A stretch of 64,000 bases of DNA from Tretioscincus oriximinensis (GCA_022410635.1 JAJVDF010000191.1:1932947-1996946); one strand, 5' to 3'; counted from the stretch's first letter, positions 42,933 through 53,509 are shown. Translations and numbers: made by a program. The notes: a model not told the origin generated them from the sequence alone.

Positions 42933-43020
42933 CATTTGGTTTGGGGCACACTGACCACAATTCCAGACTGGCTCTGTTGAGACAGAAAATCCATATTTAT
43001 TTCCTCCCTCATTACTTCTC

Positions 43021-43145
43021 CCCCTTCCTTCCCTTTCCTTCCCTTTCCTTCCCTTTCCTTCCCTTTCCTTCCCTTTCCTTCCCTTTCCTTCCCTTTCCTT
43101 CCCTTTCCTTCCCTTTCCTTCCTTCCTTCCTTCCTTCCTTCCTTG
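43021..43145 (+). repeat. (CCCTTTCCTT)n decamer repeat and (CCTT)n
   Basis: About nine decamers at 43026-43120, then CCTT units to 43144. Confidence 0.95.
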
Positions 43146-43608
43146 GCCTTTACTAAAACTTGTAGCTTTCCAGACTCTTGGAAATTCCCATACCTCCAAA
43201 TGAATGGGGTTATGTGTGCACCATAATGAAGAAGATTCTGTTCTGGGGTCGCCTGGAAGGAGATGAAGGTTGGAAAAAGGGATCTGTTTTACTTTATTCC
43301 AAGAGCAGAGCTCAGAGCTCCCCTTGTTCTGGGCTCCTGATGTCACATTTCATGCCCTTGGTGCATGGACAAGATGGTGAAGTCATGTGGTCTGTCCTCA
43401 ATGAGCCTCCTCTGAATGGAAACACGTCCTTTTAGAAGAGAGGTCATGGGGTAGGCCGTGAGGACAGAAGATTAAGAAGATGACAAAATGCATTGAAAGT
43501 GGCTTGGCTGCCTCTGATAACATGAAATATTATGAAATATTTGGGGCTCAGATTTAATCAACCACACTAAATCAAACCCTCAACTGTTTCATTATTTATT
43601 TATTTGGT
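43146..43608. other. Intron 4, nothing recognised
   Basis: No gene or named repeat. Confidence 0.4.
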
Positions 43609-43703
43609 TGGTTGGTTGGTGGCCCTCTGTGTGGGACAGAATGCTGGACTTGTTGGGCTGTGGCCTTATCCAATATGGCTCTTCTTATGTTCTTATGTTC
43701 TTA
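43609..43703 (+). mobile_element. CR1-type LINE tail
   Basis: GGACAGAATGCTGGACTTG, CTGTGGCCTTATCCAATATGG, TTCTTATG repeats at the end. Confidence 0.85.
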
Positions 43704-44165
43704 TTTATTTATTTGCATTTCAATGCCGCCCTATACCCGAAGGTCTCAGGGCGCTTAACAATAAAAAGTCAACACATTAAAACAACAGTATCTGAACTAG
43801 TGTTGCTTTTTTTTCATCCAAAGGCCTGGGTAAAGGGGTGCAGTCTTCAGGCTTTTCTGAAATGTATTCTTTGATTTGCGCAACTCTATGGGGAGACTGT
43901 TCCACAATCTAGGGGCTGCCACGGAGAAAGCTGTATTCTGGGTTCCCATCCTCTTTGCCACTGAGAGAGGTGGAACAATCAGGAGGGCCTTCCCCGCAGA
44001 TCTTAAAGCATGGGCAGTTTGGTTTAGGAGAAGGCATTCCTTCTGATATTTGGCCCAAGTTATTTAGGGCCTTGTAGGTTAGAGTTAATACCTTAAATTG
44101 GGCTTGATAGCAGATTGGCAGTCAGTGCAACTCTTTCTAGACCGGTGTGATATGTCCAGCCAATC
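43704..44165 (-). mobile_element. L2-like LINE 3' end, longest reverse copy
   Basis: TTTATTTATTTGCATTTCAATGCCGCCC, GGAGACTGTTCCACAATCTAGGGG, CCTTGTAGGTTAGAGTTAATACC, CAGATTGGCAGTCAGTGC. Serves as the reference order for the other reverse L2-like pieces. Confidence 0.65.
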
Positions 44166-44574
44166 ATTCCGGCCAGTAGTCTTGTAAAGAATACGTGACA
44201 CACCTTGCTTCAGATAAATGAACTATCTAATAGAACTATCTGTTCCCACAGTGAATAAATTGGGTGCAGAACTGGTCAGGAAATGCAAAATTATATTTGC
44301 TCACTCAAAACCTCCTAGTAATTGGTCCATGGAAACTAACCATCATCCATAACAGATCTCTCTATCTCTCTATCTCTCTATCCATCTATCTATTCATTCA
44401 TTCATTCATTCATTCATTCATTCACATTTCTATACTGCCCTATACCTGGGTCTGTTGACTTTTACAATAGTAAAAGTCAACAGATCCAGCTATGCAGCCA
44501 ATGTGATTAGTACCTGTGACCATCTTGTCTTCCTTGAATTTCCCCAGTGATAAATTTCAAAGCAATAGCATTAC
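44166..44574. other. Intron 4 with ATTC repeat and a 20-bp-arm hairpin
   Basis: (ATTC)n at about 44390-44424, a short L2-like tail (ACATTTCTATACTGCCCTATACC), then an inverted repeat 44446-44489. Nothing else recognised. Confidence 0.6.
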
Positions 44575-44813
44575 TATTACTAACATTGACCTTCAAGGCC
44601 CTAAACAGCTTGGTCCCAAATATTTGAAGGAACACCTCCTCCCATATGTACCTGTCCACACCCTACGATCTTCTGATGCGGCTCTCCTGACAGTTCCACC
44701 TCTTTCATTCTTTAAAGGGGTGTGGGCACATGGGAGGACCTTCTTGGTGGTAGCTCCCAGGTTGTGGAATTCTCTCCCCTTTGAGGTGCACACACATGAG
44801 AGATAATGTTTCA
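44575..44813 (+). mobile_element. L2-like LINE coding end, split by SINE
   Basis: Frame reads GPKYLKEHLLPYVP, GRTFLVVAPRLWNSLPFEVH, the C-terminal region of L2/CR1-type ORF2. Resumes at about 45055. Confidence 0.65.
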
Positions 44814-45050
44814 AGGCTCTGTGTTGGACGTAGGGATGGGCGAACGCCTTCTACTAGCTTACAGCTCTAGTCAACTCATCTATTTGAAAGAAATGCAAAA
44901 TTGTAATCTACATTTCAATTAGATAAATAAGAACTGGTGGGGAAGATGGAATAAGATGTAAGCCTTCANGCGAAAATAACCCTGTAAGGCACTCTGGAAA
45001 AGAGTGGGGTATACAGATTCGATTCTTTTTCTTTCTTCTTCTGATGCTTT
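44814..45050 (+). mobile_element. tRNA-derived SINE, 3' two-thirds
   Basis: GGACGTAGGGATGGGCGAACGCC, GGGGAAGATGGAATAAGATG, GTAAGGCACTCTGGAAAAGAG, CTT-rich end. Confidence 0.65.
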
Positions 45051-45054
45051 GCAT

Positions 45055-45210
45055 GTTCAGACATCTGGTGAAGATGTACCTTTTGAACCCCAACATTCCC
45101 CTTTCTTTGAAGATACTGTTCTACTTTTAATTGTTCTATTTTAATTAAAAGCCCTTAGACCTTTAGGTAGAGGGTGGAATATAAATTTAAGTAAATAAAA
45201 TATATAAATA
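45055..45210 (+). mobile_element. L2-like LINE 3' end
   Basis: TCTGGTGAAGATGTACCTTTTG, AAAAGCCCTTAGACCTTTAGG, tail AAATAAAATATATAAAT. Confidence 0.55.
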
Positions 45211-45212
45211 AT

Positions 45213-45275
45213 AGCTGAATACAGAATATCTAGCAAAGGGATCTCGTAGCACCTTACCTTGGAGACAGTCAAGAA
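45213..45275 (-). mobile_element. Penelope-like terminal repeat fragment
   Basis: TACAGAATATCTAGCAAAGGGATCTCGTAGCACC. Confidence 0.4.
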
Positions 45276-45935
45276 AAAGGAAGGCAGAAAATCAATTGTG
45301 TTTGCAGAAACAGATCATGGCAAGAAGCTGCTTGTTTTTAACCCAATGAGTGCTTTCCATTTACTAAATTACAGCTGGGTAACTTTACACCATCTTTACT
45401 GCTTACCAGGAGCTTTATGAGGTTGTTAAGTCTCTGTCTTTTGGCCTCCATTTCCAGCTGAATGGACATGAATGTTATAAATCCACTCTGCCTTTTGTAA
45501 AGTTCGTATCAATTAGGTCCTTTCCCTCTAAAGCATAAATCCGTCAATCGCTCCTTGAACTGTTCTGAGCAGAATACCTAAGGCCTGCCAACGGTCGCCT
45601 TTTTGTCCTACCGACTTCACGTGGTCTATTTAAAGCTCAGCAGAATGCCAGGCTTATGACCTGCCACTTGGTTCTGACCCTTGTAACCTCTTGGCGTGGT
45701 GTAGCTGGATCAGCGTCGCTCTTTGGCTAATCCACTTGAAAGCAGCAGCAAATGAAATCCTTCGGTGGAAAGGGCTCCAACTGAAACCGTATGGGAGCAG
45801 CTGACATCCCAGTGCATTTTAAGGACATTCCGGCACAGTGAAAAGCCGGTCTCAAAAGTCTTCTCTCCAGTTGCAATGCTATTCGGTTCCCAAGAACAGG
45901 TCTTGGATTCACTGGCAGGATTAGCATAGTGCTGT
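45276..45935. other. Intron 4 segment free of recognised repeats
   Basis: About 0.65 kb of complex sequence. Candidate for a conserved non-coding element; unproven. Confidence 0.35.
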
Positions 45936-46495
45936 TACGGTGCATAGGAACAGAGGGGAGTTTACTGGATCAGGCTGCTGCCTAGCCAGTCTAGAGCCAG
46001 TTTGGTGTAATGGTTAGAGTGTTGGATTCTGATCTGAAAGTCTCCCAGTTTGATTCCACACTCCTCCATGAAACTCCTGTTCTGTGAAGCCAACCACAGT
46101 TCTTCAGAACTCTCAGGCTTGCCTGCTTCACTGGTTGTGTGTTATCATCTTCATCTTCATCATCATCATCATCACCGTCATTACCATCATCATCTAGAAT
46201 CCAGTCCCACACAATGATGCCACCACCAGGTGTCACCAGGTTGTGGAGAAAGCAATAAAAGCTATAAATAAATGTATCATCATCATCATCATCATCATCA
46301 TCGTCTAGAACCTTGTTTGACACAATGAAGACACCAACTCTGGACATCTCAGGCAGCAGAAGCCTAAACTTTCACCTGTTCTGGGCTGCCTGAAAATAGC
46401 TTTTAGAGCTTCTTGTCTGCGTCTCCCACCTGGTGACATCTAGGCATCCATTCTTGTAGCTATTTATACACCTGCCCTCCATGAATTAATACCAA
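45936..46495 (-). mobile_element. CR1 LINE 3' fragment split by a SINE
   Basis: 45936-45990 (GGTGCATAGGAACAGAGGGG, CAGGCTGCTGCCTAGCCAGTC) and 46346-46495 (CTCAGGCAGCAGAAGCC, GCTATTTATACACCTGCCCTCCATGAATT). Confidence 0.5.
45993..46345 (+). mobile_element. Sauria/ACA-type SINE with (ATC)n expansions
   Basis: AGAGCCAGTTTGGTGTAATGGTTAG, CCCAGTTTGATTCCACACTCC; body interrupted by two ATC-rich microsatellites (46147-46195 and 46277-46305). Confidence 0.75.
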
Positions 46496-47204
46496 GGAAG
46501 GAAGCTAAGTGGTCACACTTGGAAAGAGTAGTTTCTTACTACCTCTCAGAAACAATTTCCATGACTAAGGGAGTTTCCCTCTCTGTTTTGTGTCAGTCTT
46601 GATAAATGTAACATGACTTTAGCACTGAAAATAGTTTCTAAGGAATGTAGGTTAATCACATTGTGATTTGGGATATTCAGAGGAACCGACTTAGATTCGG
46701 AAGGATGATATTTTTCAGCAAAGCTAAGCTTTGTTGGATGCACAGGATTGGTAGGTGTCATGGGTGTGGGGAACCTTTAGCAGTCCAGGCAACAGTGGCT
46801 GTTATGCAAACTCTGGTGGGTGTGATTAATTTCAATCTCTATGTACAGCAAACTCTCTTGTGTGTCCCTTAAAAGCCCATCTTCCAGAATCTACACTTCT
46901 GTGGGTGGGTGAATAGGGAAGCTGGAAATGGTTCTGCACATATTTCTGCTCATTCTCATGAGCTGGTCAAAGCACCCTTGGAATGCTGTGTCTCAGTCCA
47001 AAACCAATTCCAGATTACCAAAAACAGTATAAAAATTAGATTTAATTTAGCACGTGTGGACAACATGCTAGAATGTGGCTGAGTCCCAGTAGACAACGTT
47101 GGTTACTAAAAGATTGCTCCGTACATTATGCCAGACTGTCAATAAGAATGAAAAAAAGCATGATAATAACTGCTTTGTGCCCCAATGAATGGCTGCCACT
47201 ATCA
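46496..47204. other. Intron 4, nothing recognised
   Basis: No gene or named repeat. Confidence 0.4.
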
Positions 47205-47698
47205 TAAGTAATAAAAGACATGTGGGAGAATTCAACATTCCGAAGTATAACAACCAATGACAGGGCTCGGAACTTTGCCAGCCTCCAGAGACCAATGACA
47301 GGGCTCAGAACTTTGCCAGCCTCCAGAGACTGATGACATAGCTCAGTATTTTGCCAACCTCCAGAGATCAATGACAGGGCTTGGAACTTTGGCAGCCTTC
47401 AGAGAGTGACAGGGCTCGGAACTTTGGTAGCCTCCAGAGACTAGTGTCCTGGGCTACTGGCTAAAAGAAAGAAAACCAAAGGGGTTTCTGAATGAACAGT
47501 TCTCTAGGTGTTCTGAATGAACAGTTCTCTAGGTGAAAGAAAAAAGGCAAGAAATGGAAAGAAGGAATGAAGCAAAGAAGCAGCAAGTGAATTGGGATGG
47601 AAGAGGGAAAGAGAGTGAATGAGTCGGATGGGAGCAAGGGGGAGGAGGGGTTAAAAGCTTGTTGAATTACAATAATGAAATGGTTAATTCCACTAGTC
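47205..47698 (+). mobile_element. Helitron-like repeat, copy E, with internal 38-bp tandem repeats
   Basis: TAAGTAATAAAAGACATGTGGGAGAATTCAACATTCC at the left; five 38-bp units of the type CCAATGACAGGGCTCGGAAC + TTTGCCAGCCTCCAGAGA (about 47255-47445); purine-rich part; end TTAATTCCACTAG|T. Confidence 0.65.
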
Positions 47699-49248
47699 TG
47701 CACATATTTTTGGAACTTATTTCACATGAGCTCCATATAATCCTACATTAGTTACTCTTAAAGGAAGACTAGCAATAACAGATGGGTACTTTTCGCTTCT
47801 AATAAAATGTGGTGGATGTGTGAAAAACTAAAAAAACAAAACTGGTCAATGATTCATAAAATATATAGCTGCAAGAATGGTTTATGCACAGATCTTGGNA
47901 GAAGAGATAATTTCTTCAATTGATGTTGGGCTTTGGAATAGGCACTTTGACATTTTTGAGCGACCCCTTGTAGAATTTGTAGATTAAATTACAAAATGTT
48001 GAATTTCTGCAAGAAATAGAGGATGGATTCATAACTTGTATCGCCCTTTGAAGAAAAGAGCATTATAAACAAACATTTATAACTGTAGGTTTTGAATATT
48101 ATTGATGTGTTGGAGGAAAACAGATACTATTATGAAGACAAAAAAGTATTATTAACTGGATTGCCGAGGGAAACAGAGGAGAGGAAGGATGTCTCTGTAT
48201 AATCTATAATAATAAAGTCCAAACGATCGTCACTCTAAGTGACCCCAGTAGACAAGCAAACTGTCCAATCAAGTTAGCAAAATGACTTGATTGGACAGGG
48301 AGGAAAAATCCCACCCCTTGAACCAGAGGCTGTGAACACCATAAATTCGGGCTACCAGCTGGGAAGCAGCCCATGAGCATGTGTGGAGGGGCTGAGATAA
48401 GGTGAGCGTGCTGTGCTGAGAACAGTGGCATAAGACNAGCGGTAGCTGGTCGAGTGGTTCAGAGGCAGAGTAATGGGGTTAGAAACAGCAGAACTGGCAG
48501 GGAAGGGGGAAAACACCTGTTAGAAGGGCATTCCATTCATGAGCTTAGGAATGACCATCCTCTACTATAATTTGGGTTCATAATGAAGTACTTTGTGCTT
48601 TATATGTTTGACTGAATGGTAGCGATAGCAACCGATAGAGCTTTAAATTTAACCCATCTGGAGAGTTCCTGGTTGGTAAAAGCTTCCTTGGATGACAATG
48701 ATTCTTAGGTAATAAACAGGTTTTTCCTCTGCAGTTTTATTAGGTGTTGTGCTGGACCCTTCAAAGAGTGTGTGTTTCCACTTTGGGTGGTTGGCAGGCC
48801 AGAAATGAAGACGCTTTTCAGATTCTTTTGGCTCCGAGAATCCATTTGAAGTGATATTTGCTTGAGCCTGGCGTCATCTTTGAAAAGAAAGAAAACAAGA
48901 TGGTGTCACAGATTTGTCTGTTTTCTGTTATCGGGTTTGGTTTGAAGACGGAGTCATACAGAGAACAGAGTTTTGTGTGTGCGTGTCATAAAGCACTGCC
49001 TGAGCATGACATAATCCTTAGATCTTCGTGCAAGATTCTGAGGTGTGTTCAGCCAGTATGTCTCGTTCCTCTTTTGATACCCTGAGTAACATTTTTGTTT
49101 TTTTCCCAAGACGATCAATGGTTTGCACTCTAGTATGAAAAGTAAAATGAAACTCACATTATTATACTGTTGGGCTACCCTTAGAAGGGATTCAAGTTCC
49201 CTGTTTTTCTCATAACACGAAGACTTTCTTGCAGTTCTTCTTTCAGAA
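47699..49248. other. Intron 4, mostly nothing recognised
   Basis: TCTATAATAATAAAGTCCAAACG at 48208 resembles a Helitron 5' end; the remainder has no gene or classified repeat. Confidence 0.35.
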
Positions 49249-49668
49249 GAGCAATGCAGTGCCCCACCCCCTCCTCAGAGGCCGCCACAGAGCACCCCAC
49301 AGGAGGTTCGGTGATGGAGCGAAAAGAGTTATTTAGGCAATTTTTATCTTCATTAGTGGCTCTCTTTCCCTGTGGGAACCCGCCATGTTGGGGGAACTCC
49401 GCCCTCTGTTTCCCCAACATGGCATTAACAGTGCTACCCTCTCTCCAGCAGCCACCAGGATGGCTCCTCCTTCATTCCCCTTCGCTGCTGGGAGAGAGGC
49501 CAGCACTGGTAGCGCCATGTTGGGGGAACAGAGGGCAGAGTTCCCCTAACATGGCGGTTCCCACGTGGAAATGGAACCACTAATGAAGGTAAAAATAATC
49601 AAAATAACTCTATGAACTCCATCACCGAACCCCCTGTGGAGCACTCAGTGGTCAGTGCTGCCCCCCCT
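49249..49668. mobile_element. Long foldback (palindromic) element
   Basis: Left arm about 49249-49452 and right arm 49484-49668 are imperfect inverse complements around a 31-nt loop. Paired landmarks: GGTTCGGTGATGGAG / CTCCATCACCGAACC, TCTTCATTAGTGG / CCACTAATGAAGG, GCCATGTTGGGGGAAC / GTTCCCCTAACATGGC, CTCTCTCCAGCAGC / GCTGCTGGGAGAGAG. A 109-aa ORF in it is a by-product. Confidence 0.85.
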
Positions 49669-49734
49669 GATTTTGGAATTTAGTGCTTCTGCAGGTTTGT
49701 CAGGTGCCTACATTATATGTCATGCGTGCCTAGT

Positions 49735-49800
49735 TAAATCATATCTATTCACCCAGGCCTTTGATGCTTGGATTTCATTGAGGGCTACCCTGCTAGGGAT
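49735..49800 (+). mobile_element. L2-like LINE fragment
   Basis: TTAAATCATATCTATTCACCCAGGCCTTTGATG, the end of an L2-type ORF. Confidence 0.4.
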
Positions 49801-49989
49801 GGAAGGACAGCATTTGGGAAAGTTACATTAAAAATATGTTTTATGCAGTGGTGGGATTCAGACGGTTCATACTGGTTCATTAAAAATTGCAAATGAAACA
49901 GAGCAAAAACGTTTTGGAATTCTTCTGGAGCATGTTAACCTAGTGAAAGCGTGAATTCTGGATTGAGCCCACTAATATATGGGAATTCT

Positions 49990-50161
49990 AAGCCTATATG
50001 CAATGCATCAATAGGCCACTGAAGAAGACCATTCGGCTGAAACGCGTCTGGCCTCTAGCGTATGAAGATAGAAAGACCTTCTATACTCAGTCAACAGCTA
50101 CACTGGCATTATTTGAGTACCTCAGCATTACTTTACTTCACCCTTTCGAACTTTTCTATAT
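49990..50161 (+). mobile_element. Penelope-like segment with hammerhead ribozyme core
   Basis: GGCCA|CTGAAGA|AGACCATTCGGCT|GAAACGCGTC|TGGCC at 50014-50053 contains CTGANGA, GAAA and the TC cleavage position with a 5-bp outer helix. Downstream sequence is cut by a SINE and resumes at 50422. Confidence 0.55.
50014..50053 (+). ncRNA. Candidate minimal hammerhead ribozyme
   Basis: Helix I GGCCA (50014-50018) with TGGCC (50049-50053); core CTGAAGA (50019-50025); helix II AG.CC/GG CT with a bulged A and loop ATTC (50026-50038); GAAA (50039-50042); short helix III AC/GT with C17 at 50048. Self-cleavage is not shown; helix III is very short, as reported for retroelement hammerheads. Confidence 0.45.
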
Positions 50162-50421
50162 TTTATTTTATTTATTTATTTGTACTTGTATCCCGCTCTA
50201 TACCCAAANGTCTCAGGGCGGCCAACCATAGGGTGGAGCACATAGCTTTTGTTGCTTTCTCCACAACAGACACCCTGTGGAGTAGGTGGGGCTGAGAGAG
50301 TTCGAAGAACTGTGACTGGCCCAAGGTCACCCAGCTGGCTTTCATGGAGGAGTGGGGAATCGAACCGGGAGACTAGCAGGTCCGAGTCCAACACTCTAAC
50401 CACTACACCAAACTGGCTTAT
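50162..50421 (-). mobile_element. Sauria/ACA-type SINE, complete, inserted
   Basis: TTTATTTATTTGTACTTGTATCCCGC ... GGGGAATCGAACCGGGAGAC (B box) ... CTAACCACTACACCAAACTGGC (A box). Confidence 0.92.
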
Positions 50422-50620
50422 TGGACTTAGCAATATATTGGGCTGCTCCATTTTATATTTTGTAAATTATGGATTATTGAATATTGTTTTAAATACATTT
50501 ATATTATTTTATTATTTGTACAATTTTTGTTTTTTGCACGTGGTTGGACACCCGAGGGTTTTTGCTCTGTTTCGTTTGGTGATTTTGCTCCCTTTGGTTT
50601 TAGGGATTGTTTGGTTTCAT
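50422..50620 (+). mobile_element. Penelope-like segment, continued after SINE
   Basis: AT-rich, with GCACGTGGTTGGACACCCGAGGGTTTTTGCTCTG. Its link to the 50.0-kb part is inferred from position. Confidence 0.4.
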
Positions 50621-51032
50621 CATTCAGTATTGCAGTCTCCTGCTCCTGAGGGCATTTTCAGTTGCTCTTCCAGGAACACCATCCTAAATGTTGGCATTAC
50701 TCAGTGCTGCATCCAGGAACACCATCTTAAGTATCCAGGAACACCATCTTTAATAGAATCTGTTCTTGTTCCTTTTATCACTTCATGGTGAATCCTATCA
50801 CCGGTTTTATGTATATTTTGTGTATTTGTTGTATTACCTGCTATGAGATCTTTGGGTGAAGGGCAAAAGATAAATTCCAAAATAAGTAATTTGTGGAATA
50901 GGCTTTTGAGGACAGTTTAGAAAAAGTCAAAATCAGGCTGGATTATATTTGAGGTGCATAACTAGGCAACTGATATTGTTTTACTGGTGCCCATTTCTAA
51001 CTGACTGTGCAATTGTGTGTTTCCTAATGCAG
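50621..51032. other. End of intron 4
   Basis: Three near-copies of CCAGGAACACCATCTTAA at 50671-50750, an L2-like tail (ATGAGATCTTTGGGTGAAGG), then the exon 5 acceptor. Confidence 0.5.
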
Positions 51033-51159
51033 GTGGCAAAAGTGGAATATGTTAGAAAAAAACCAAAATTAAAAGAAGTCCTGGTGAAGCTAGAAGAACA
51101 TATGGAATGCACCTGTACATCCTCAAATTCTAATTCAGATTTTCGAGAAGAAGAAACTG
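51033..51159 (+). CDS. PDGFA: PDGFA exon 5: end of growth-factor domain
   Basis: A 127-nt exon with acceptor CTAATGCAG|GTG (AG at 51031-51032) and donor AAACTG|GTACGT (GT at 51160). It begins in phase 0 with [16 protein letters not shown], encodes 42 codons and ends on one base of a split codon. That base joins GA of exon 6 to give Gly or AT of exon 7 to give Asp. The last two cysteines of the cystine knot are in [17 protein letters not shown] is part of the receptor-binding region and matches mammals exactly. The end, [12 protein letters not shown], diverges from human in the Ser/Asn-rich part but keeps the acidic REEET end. The protein appears intact. Confidence 0.97.
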
Positions 51160-51327
51160 GTACGTTGGCATGGGATGGGGGCAATTCACTCATTTTACCA
51201 AGAAAGGGAGGTGGTGCCCACCAATTTGTTCCCCAAGGCTTTCACCTTTTAATTGTGTGTTGGAACACGGGATCTCTCAATTAAATTAATTCCATGACAA
51301 ATCAAGACTGACCCAGCCAGACATATT

Positions 51328-51862
51328 TCAAAGATATAGCTGTGTTAGACTTCTAAAACGTCTAACAAGGGAATTTCATAGCATAGAATCAGAGAATAAT
51401 AGAGTCATAGAATCATAGACCCATACAATCAGATAGTTGGAAGGAACCTCCAGGTCATCGGGTCGAACCTGCTCAATGTCAGATTTGCTGAACTGTCCCA
51501 GACAGATGGCTGCCCAGCCTCTATTTGAAGACTTCCAATGAAGGAGAACTCACCACCTCCTGTGGCAAGCTGTTCCACTGGTTTATCACCCTTACTAACA
51601 GAATGTTTTTTTCTGATTATCCAATCTAAATCTCCTTCCTTGCAGTAAGAATAAAGTTGACCTCTTTAGAGTCTAACAAGAAAAGATGACCCCCTTAGAG
51701 ACTAACAAAAAAAAAAAGGTAGACACACGAGCTTCCATAGATAAGTCTACATTTTCAGCTGCATCTGAAGTCATGGACTTGTCTATGAAAGCTCATGCTG
51801 ACTACATATCTTTTCTTTGTAAATCTCTAAGGTGCTATGAAGTCCTCTTGCTGGATACAACC
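51328..51862. mobile_element. Penelope-like head-to-head pair, split by CR1
   Basis: Minus arm 51328-51385 and 51658-51758 (TCTAACAAGAAAAGATGACC, AGATAAGTCTACATTTTCAG), plus arm 51768-51862 (CATCTGAAGTCATGGAC, GTCTATGAAAGCTCATGCTG, TCTCTAAGGTGCTATGAAGTCC). CR1 lies at 51386-51655. Confidence 0.5.
51386..51655 (-). mobile_element. CR1 LINE, bird-type subfamily, inserted
   Basis: ATAGAATCATAGACCC-type tail, TTGGAAGGAACCTCCAGGTC, GAGAACTCACCACCTCCTGTGGCAAGC. Confidence 0.85.
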
Positions 51863-52043
51863 AAACATGTAAACACTATAAAATAGGGATATGCNAAATG
51901 TTACATGCTCAGGATCATTTATTGTGAAATAGACATTTTTTTTTTTAAAAAAAGACATAACTCCTTAGAGCAACATCCTAGTTTGAGCTCAAAACAAAAC
52001 AGCCCATGTCTGGGTTATTTTCTCCAAGAATTTTGGAAAATCT
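51863..52043. other. Intron 5, nothing recognised
   Basis: No gene or repeat named. Confidence 0.4.
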
Positions 52044-52150
52044 TTAAAGTAGAAGATGCTCACTCCTCCCCATATATGACACAGGGCTTTGAAACCCAAT
52101 TTCTCAGAAGTGAGACCGTTTCCTTAGCAACTGTGCCGTTCGTGCCTGCT
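52044..52150 (-). mobile_element. tRNA-derived SINE head fragment
   Basis: CTCACTCCTCCCCATATATGACACAGGGCTTTGAAACCC ... GCAACTGTGCCGTTCGTGCC. Confidence 0.6.
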
Positions 52151-52431
52151 GGTCAGAAATATTAAAATGACAGCAATAATTACAAAAAATTAGAAACAAG
52201 AACCTATACAAAACAACATCAGCTGCGTAATCAAAAAGAAGAAAGTGTGGATTTTTAATGTAGCAATATCTGTGGCGCCATAGGTAAAGCCAAAGGACTT
52301 GAGAAGATTACAAGACCTTGAAAGACTATGCCCGTGTCTATCAGCATACATGGTGCATCTACATATTGACAGAAAACTCAATTGGTCAACTGAAAAAAGC
52401 CACACTGTTTGGATCTGTGCATATCATATGC

Positions 52432-53035
52432 CAGTGATGGCGAACCTTTTCAGCTCAGTGTGTCAAAATTAGTAAAAAAACTCTAACTTGGGTGCCCTAT
52501 CACATTTAGAATGGATAGCTCAGTTGCTAAGGAATCCGTCTCTCAGCTGGGAGATGGGGTTTCAAAGCACTGTGTGGGACGTGGGGAAGGGTGAGCGCCT
52601 TCCACTAGCCTNTAACTGTAGCCAACCCAGCTATTCGAAAGCATGAATTGCAAGAAATTGCAACGACTGCAAGTAGATACATGGGAACCACCAGATCCTG
52701 GTGGGGAAGACAGAATGTCAGCCTTCGGGCAAAATCCCCTTGTAAGCTGCTTTGAGTCCCTTTGAAAGGTGAGAAAAGCGGGGTATAAGAACCCAGTTCT
52801 TCTTCTTCTTCATCTACAAATAACCATTATTTTGTGAAATATGTTGCTCGAATCTAGTAAAAAAAGTTATATTTTTGGTTATAAATAACCAAAACAAATA
52901 ATTCTTTACATTAGTGACTTTCTTGTTGCTGAATTTCATTTGCTAAATCTTCAATTGAAGGTTTGTATTTTGTACACGTCAAGCCCAAGGAAGTGCTACT
53001 AACTTAATCTGTCAGTCAGTTTCTTTTACTGGTTT
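52432..53035. mobile_element. hAT-like transposon, partial, with SINE inside
   Basis: CAGTGATGGCGAACCTTTTCAG at the left; after the SINE, CTGAATTTCATTTG...TCAATTGAAGG..GTATTTTGTACA matches the left part of 38.3-38.5 kb in reverse. The right TIR is not found. Confidence 0.6.
52508..52815 (+). mobile_element. tRNA-derived SINE, (CTT)n-tail family, near full length
   Basis: AATGGATAGCTCAGTTGCTAAGG head, GATGGGGTTTCAAAGC, body and (CTT)n end. Confidence 0.92.
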
Positions 53036-53387
53036 TAACATGCTCAATTTTATTTTTCCATATTTTTTTTCATAATTTTTTTTTTNAAATTTTCATTTAG
53101 TTCAGGGGACATGCACATGGACCATGTGAATGAGAGCTTCGCATTCATTCTGTTTTTCATTAAAAAAGGGCCTTTTTAAAATGGAAATCATGGTTGATCT
53201 TGCTTGTAAATGCATTCAAGTGTGAAGGTAGACACCCAATGGCACAGCTGTTTGCCATTAAAGCAAATTAAAGGATCACCTACGCATGTTCATCCCTAAT
53301 GCTAATTATAGTGTGACAAAATTTGGGAAGAACGGTGTGCAGAGCTAAAGAACTAGCAACTATGATATCATGAATAATAATAATAAT
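53036..53387. other. Intron 5, nothing recognised
   Basis: AT-rich, no gene. Confidence 0.4.
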
Positions 53388-53388
53388 A

Positions 53389-53480
<92 letters not shown>

Positions 53481-53500
53481 AATAATAATAATAATGGCAA
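53360..53500 (+). repeat. (ATG)n microsatellite with (AAT)n borders
   Basis: About 30 GATGAT units at 53388-53481 between AATAAT runs. Apparent Asp- and Ser-rich frames here are repeat translation. Confidence 0.95.
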
Positions 53501-53509
53501 TACCAAAGT

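Noticed and set aside
49254..49583. 109-aa frame
   Set aside because: Product of the foldback palindrome; the reverse strand gives similar frames.
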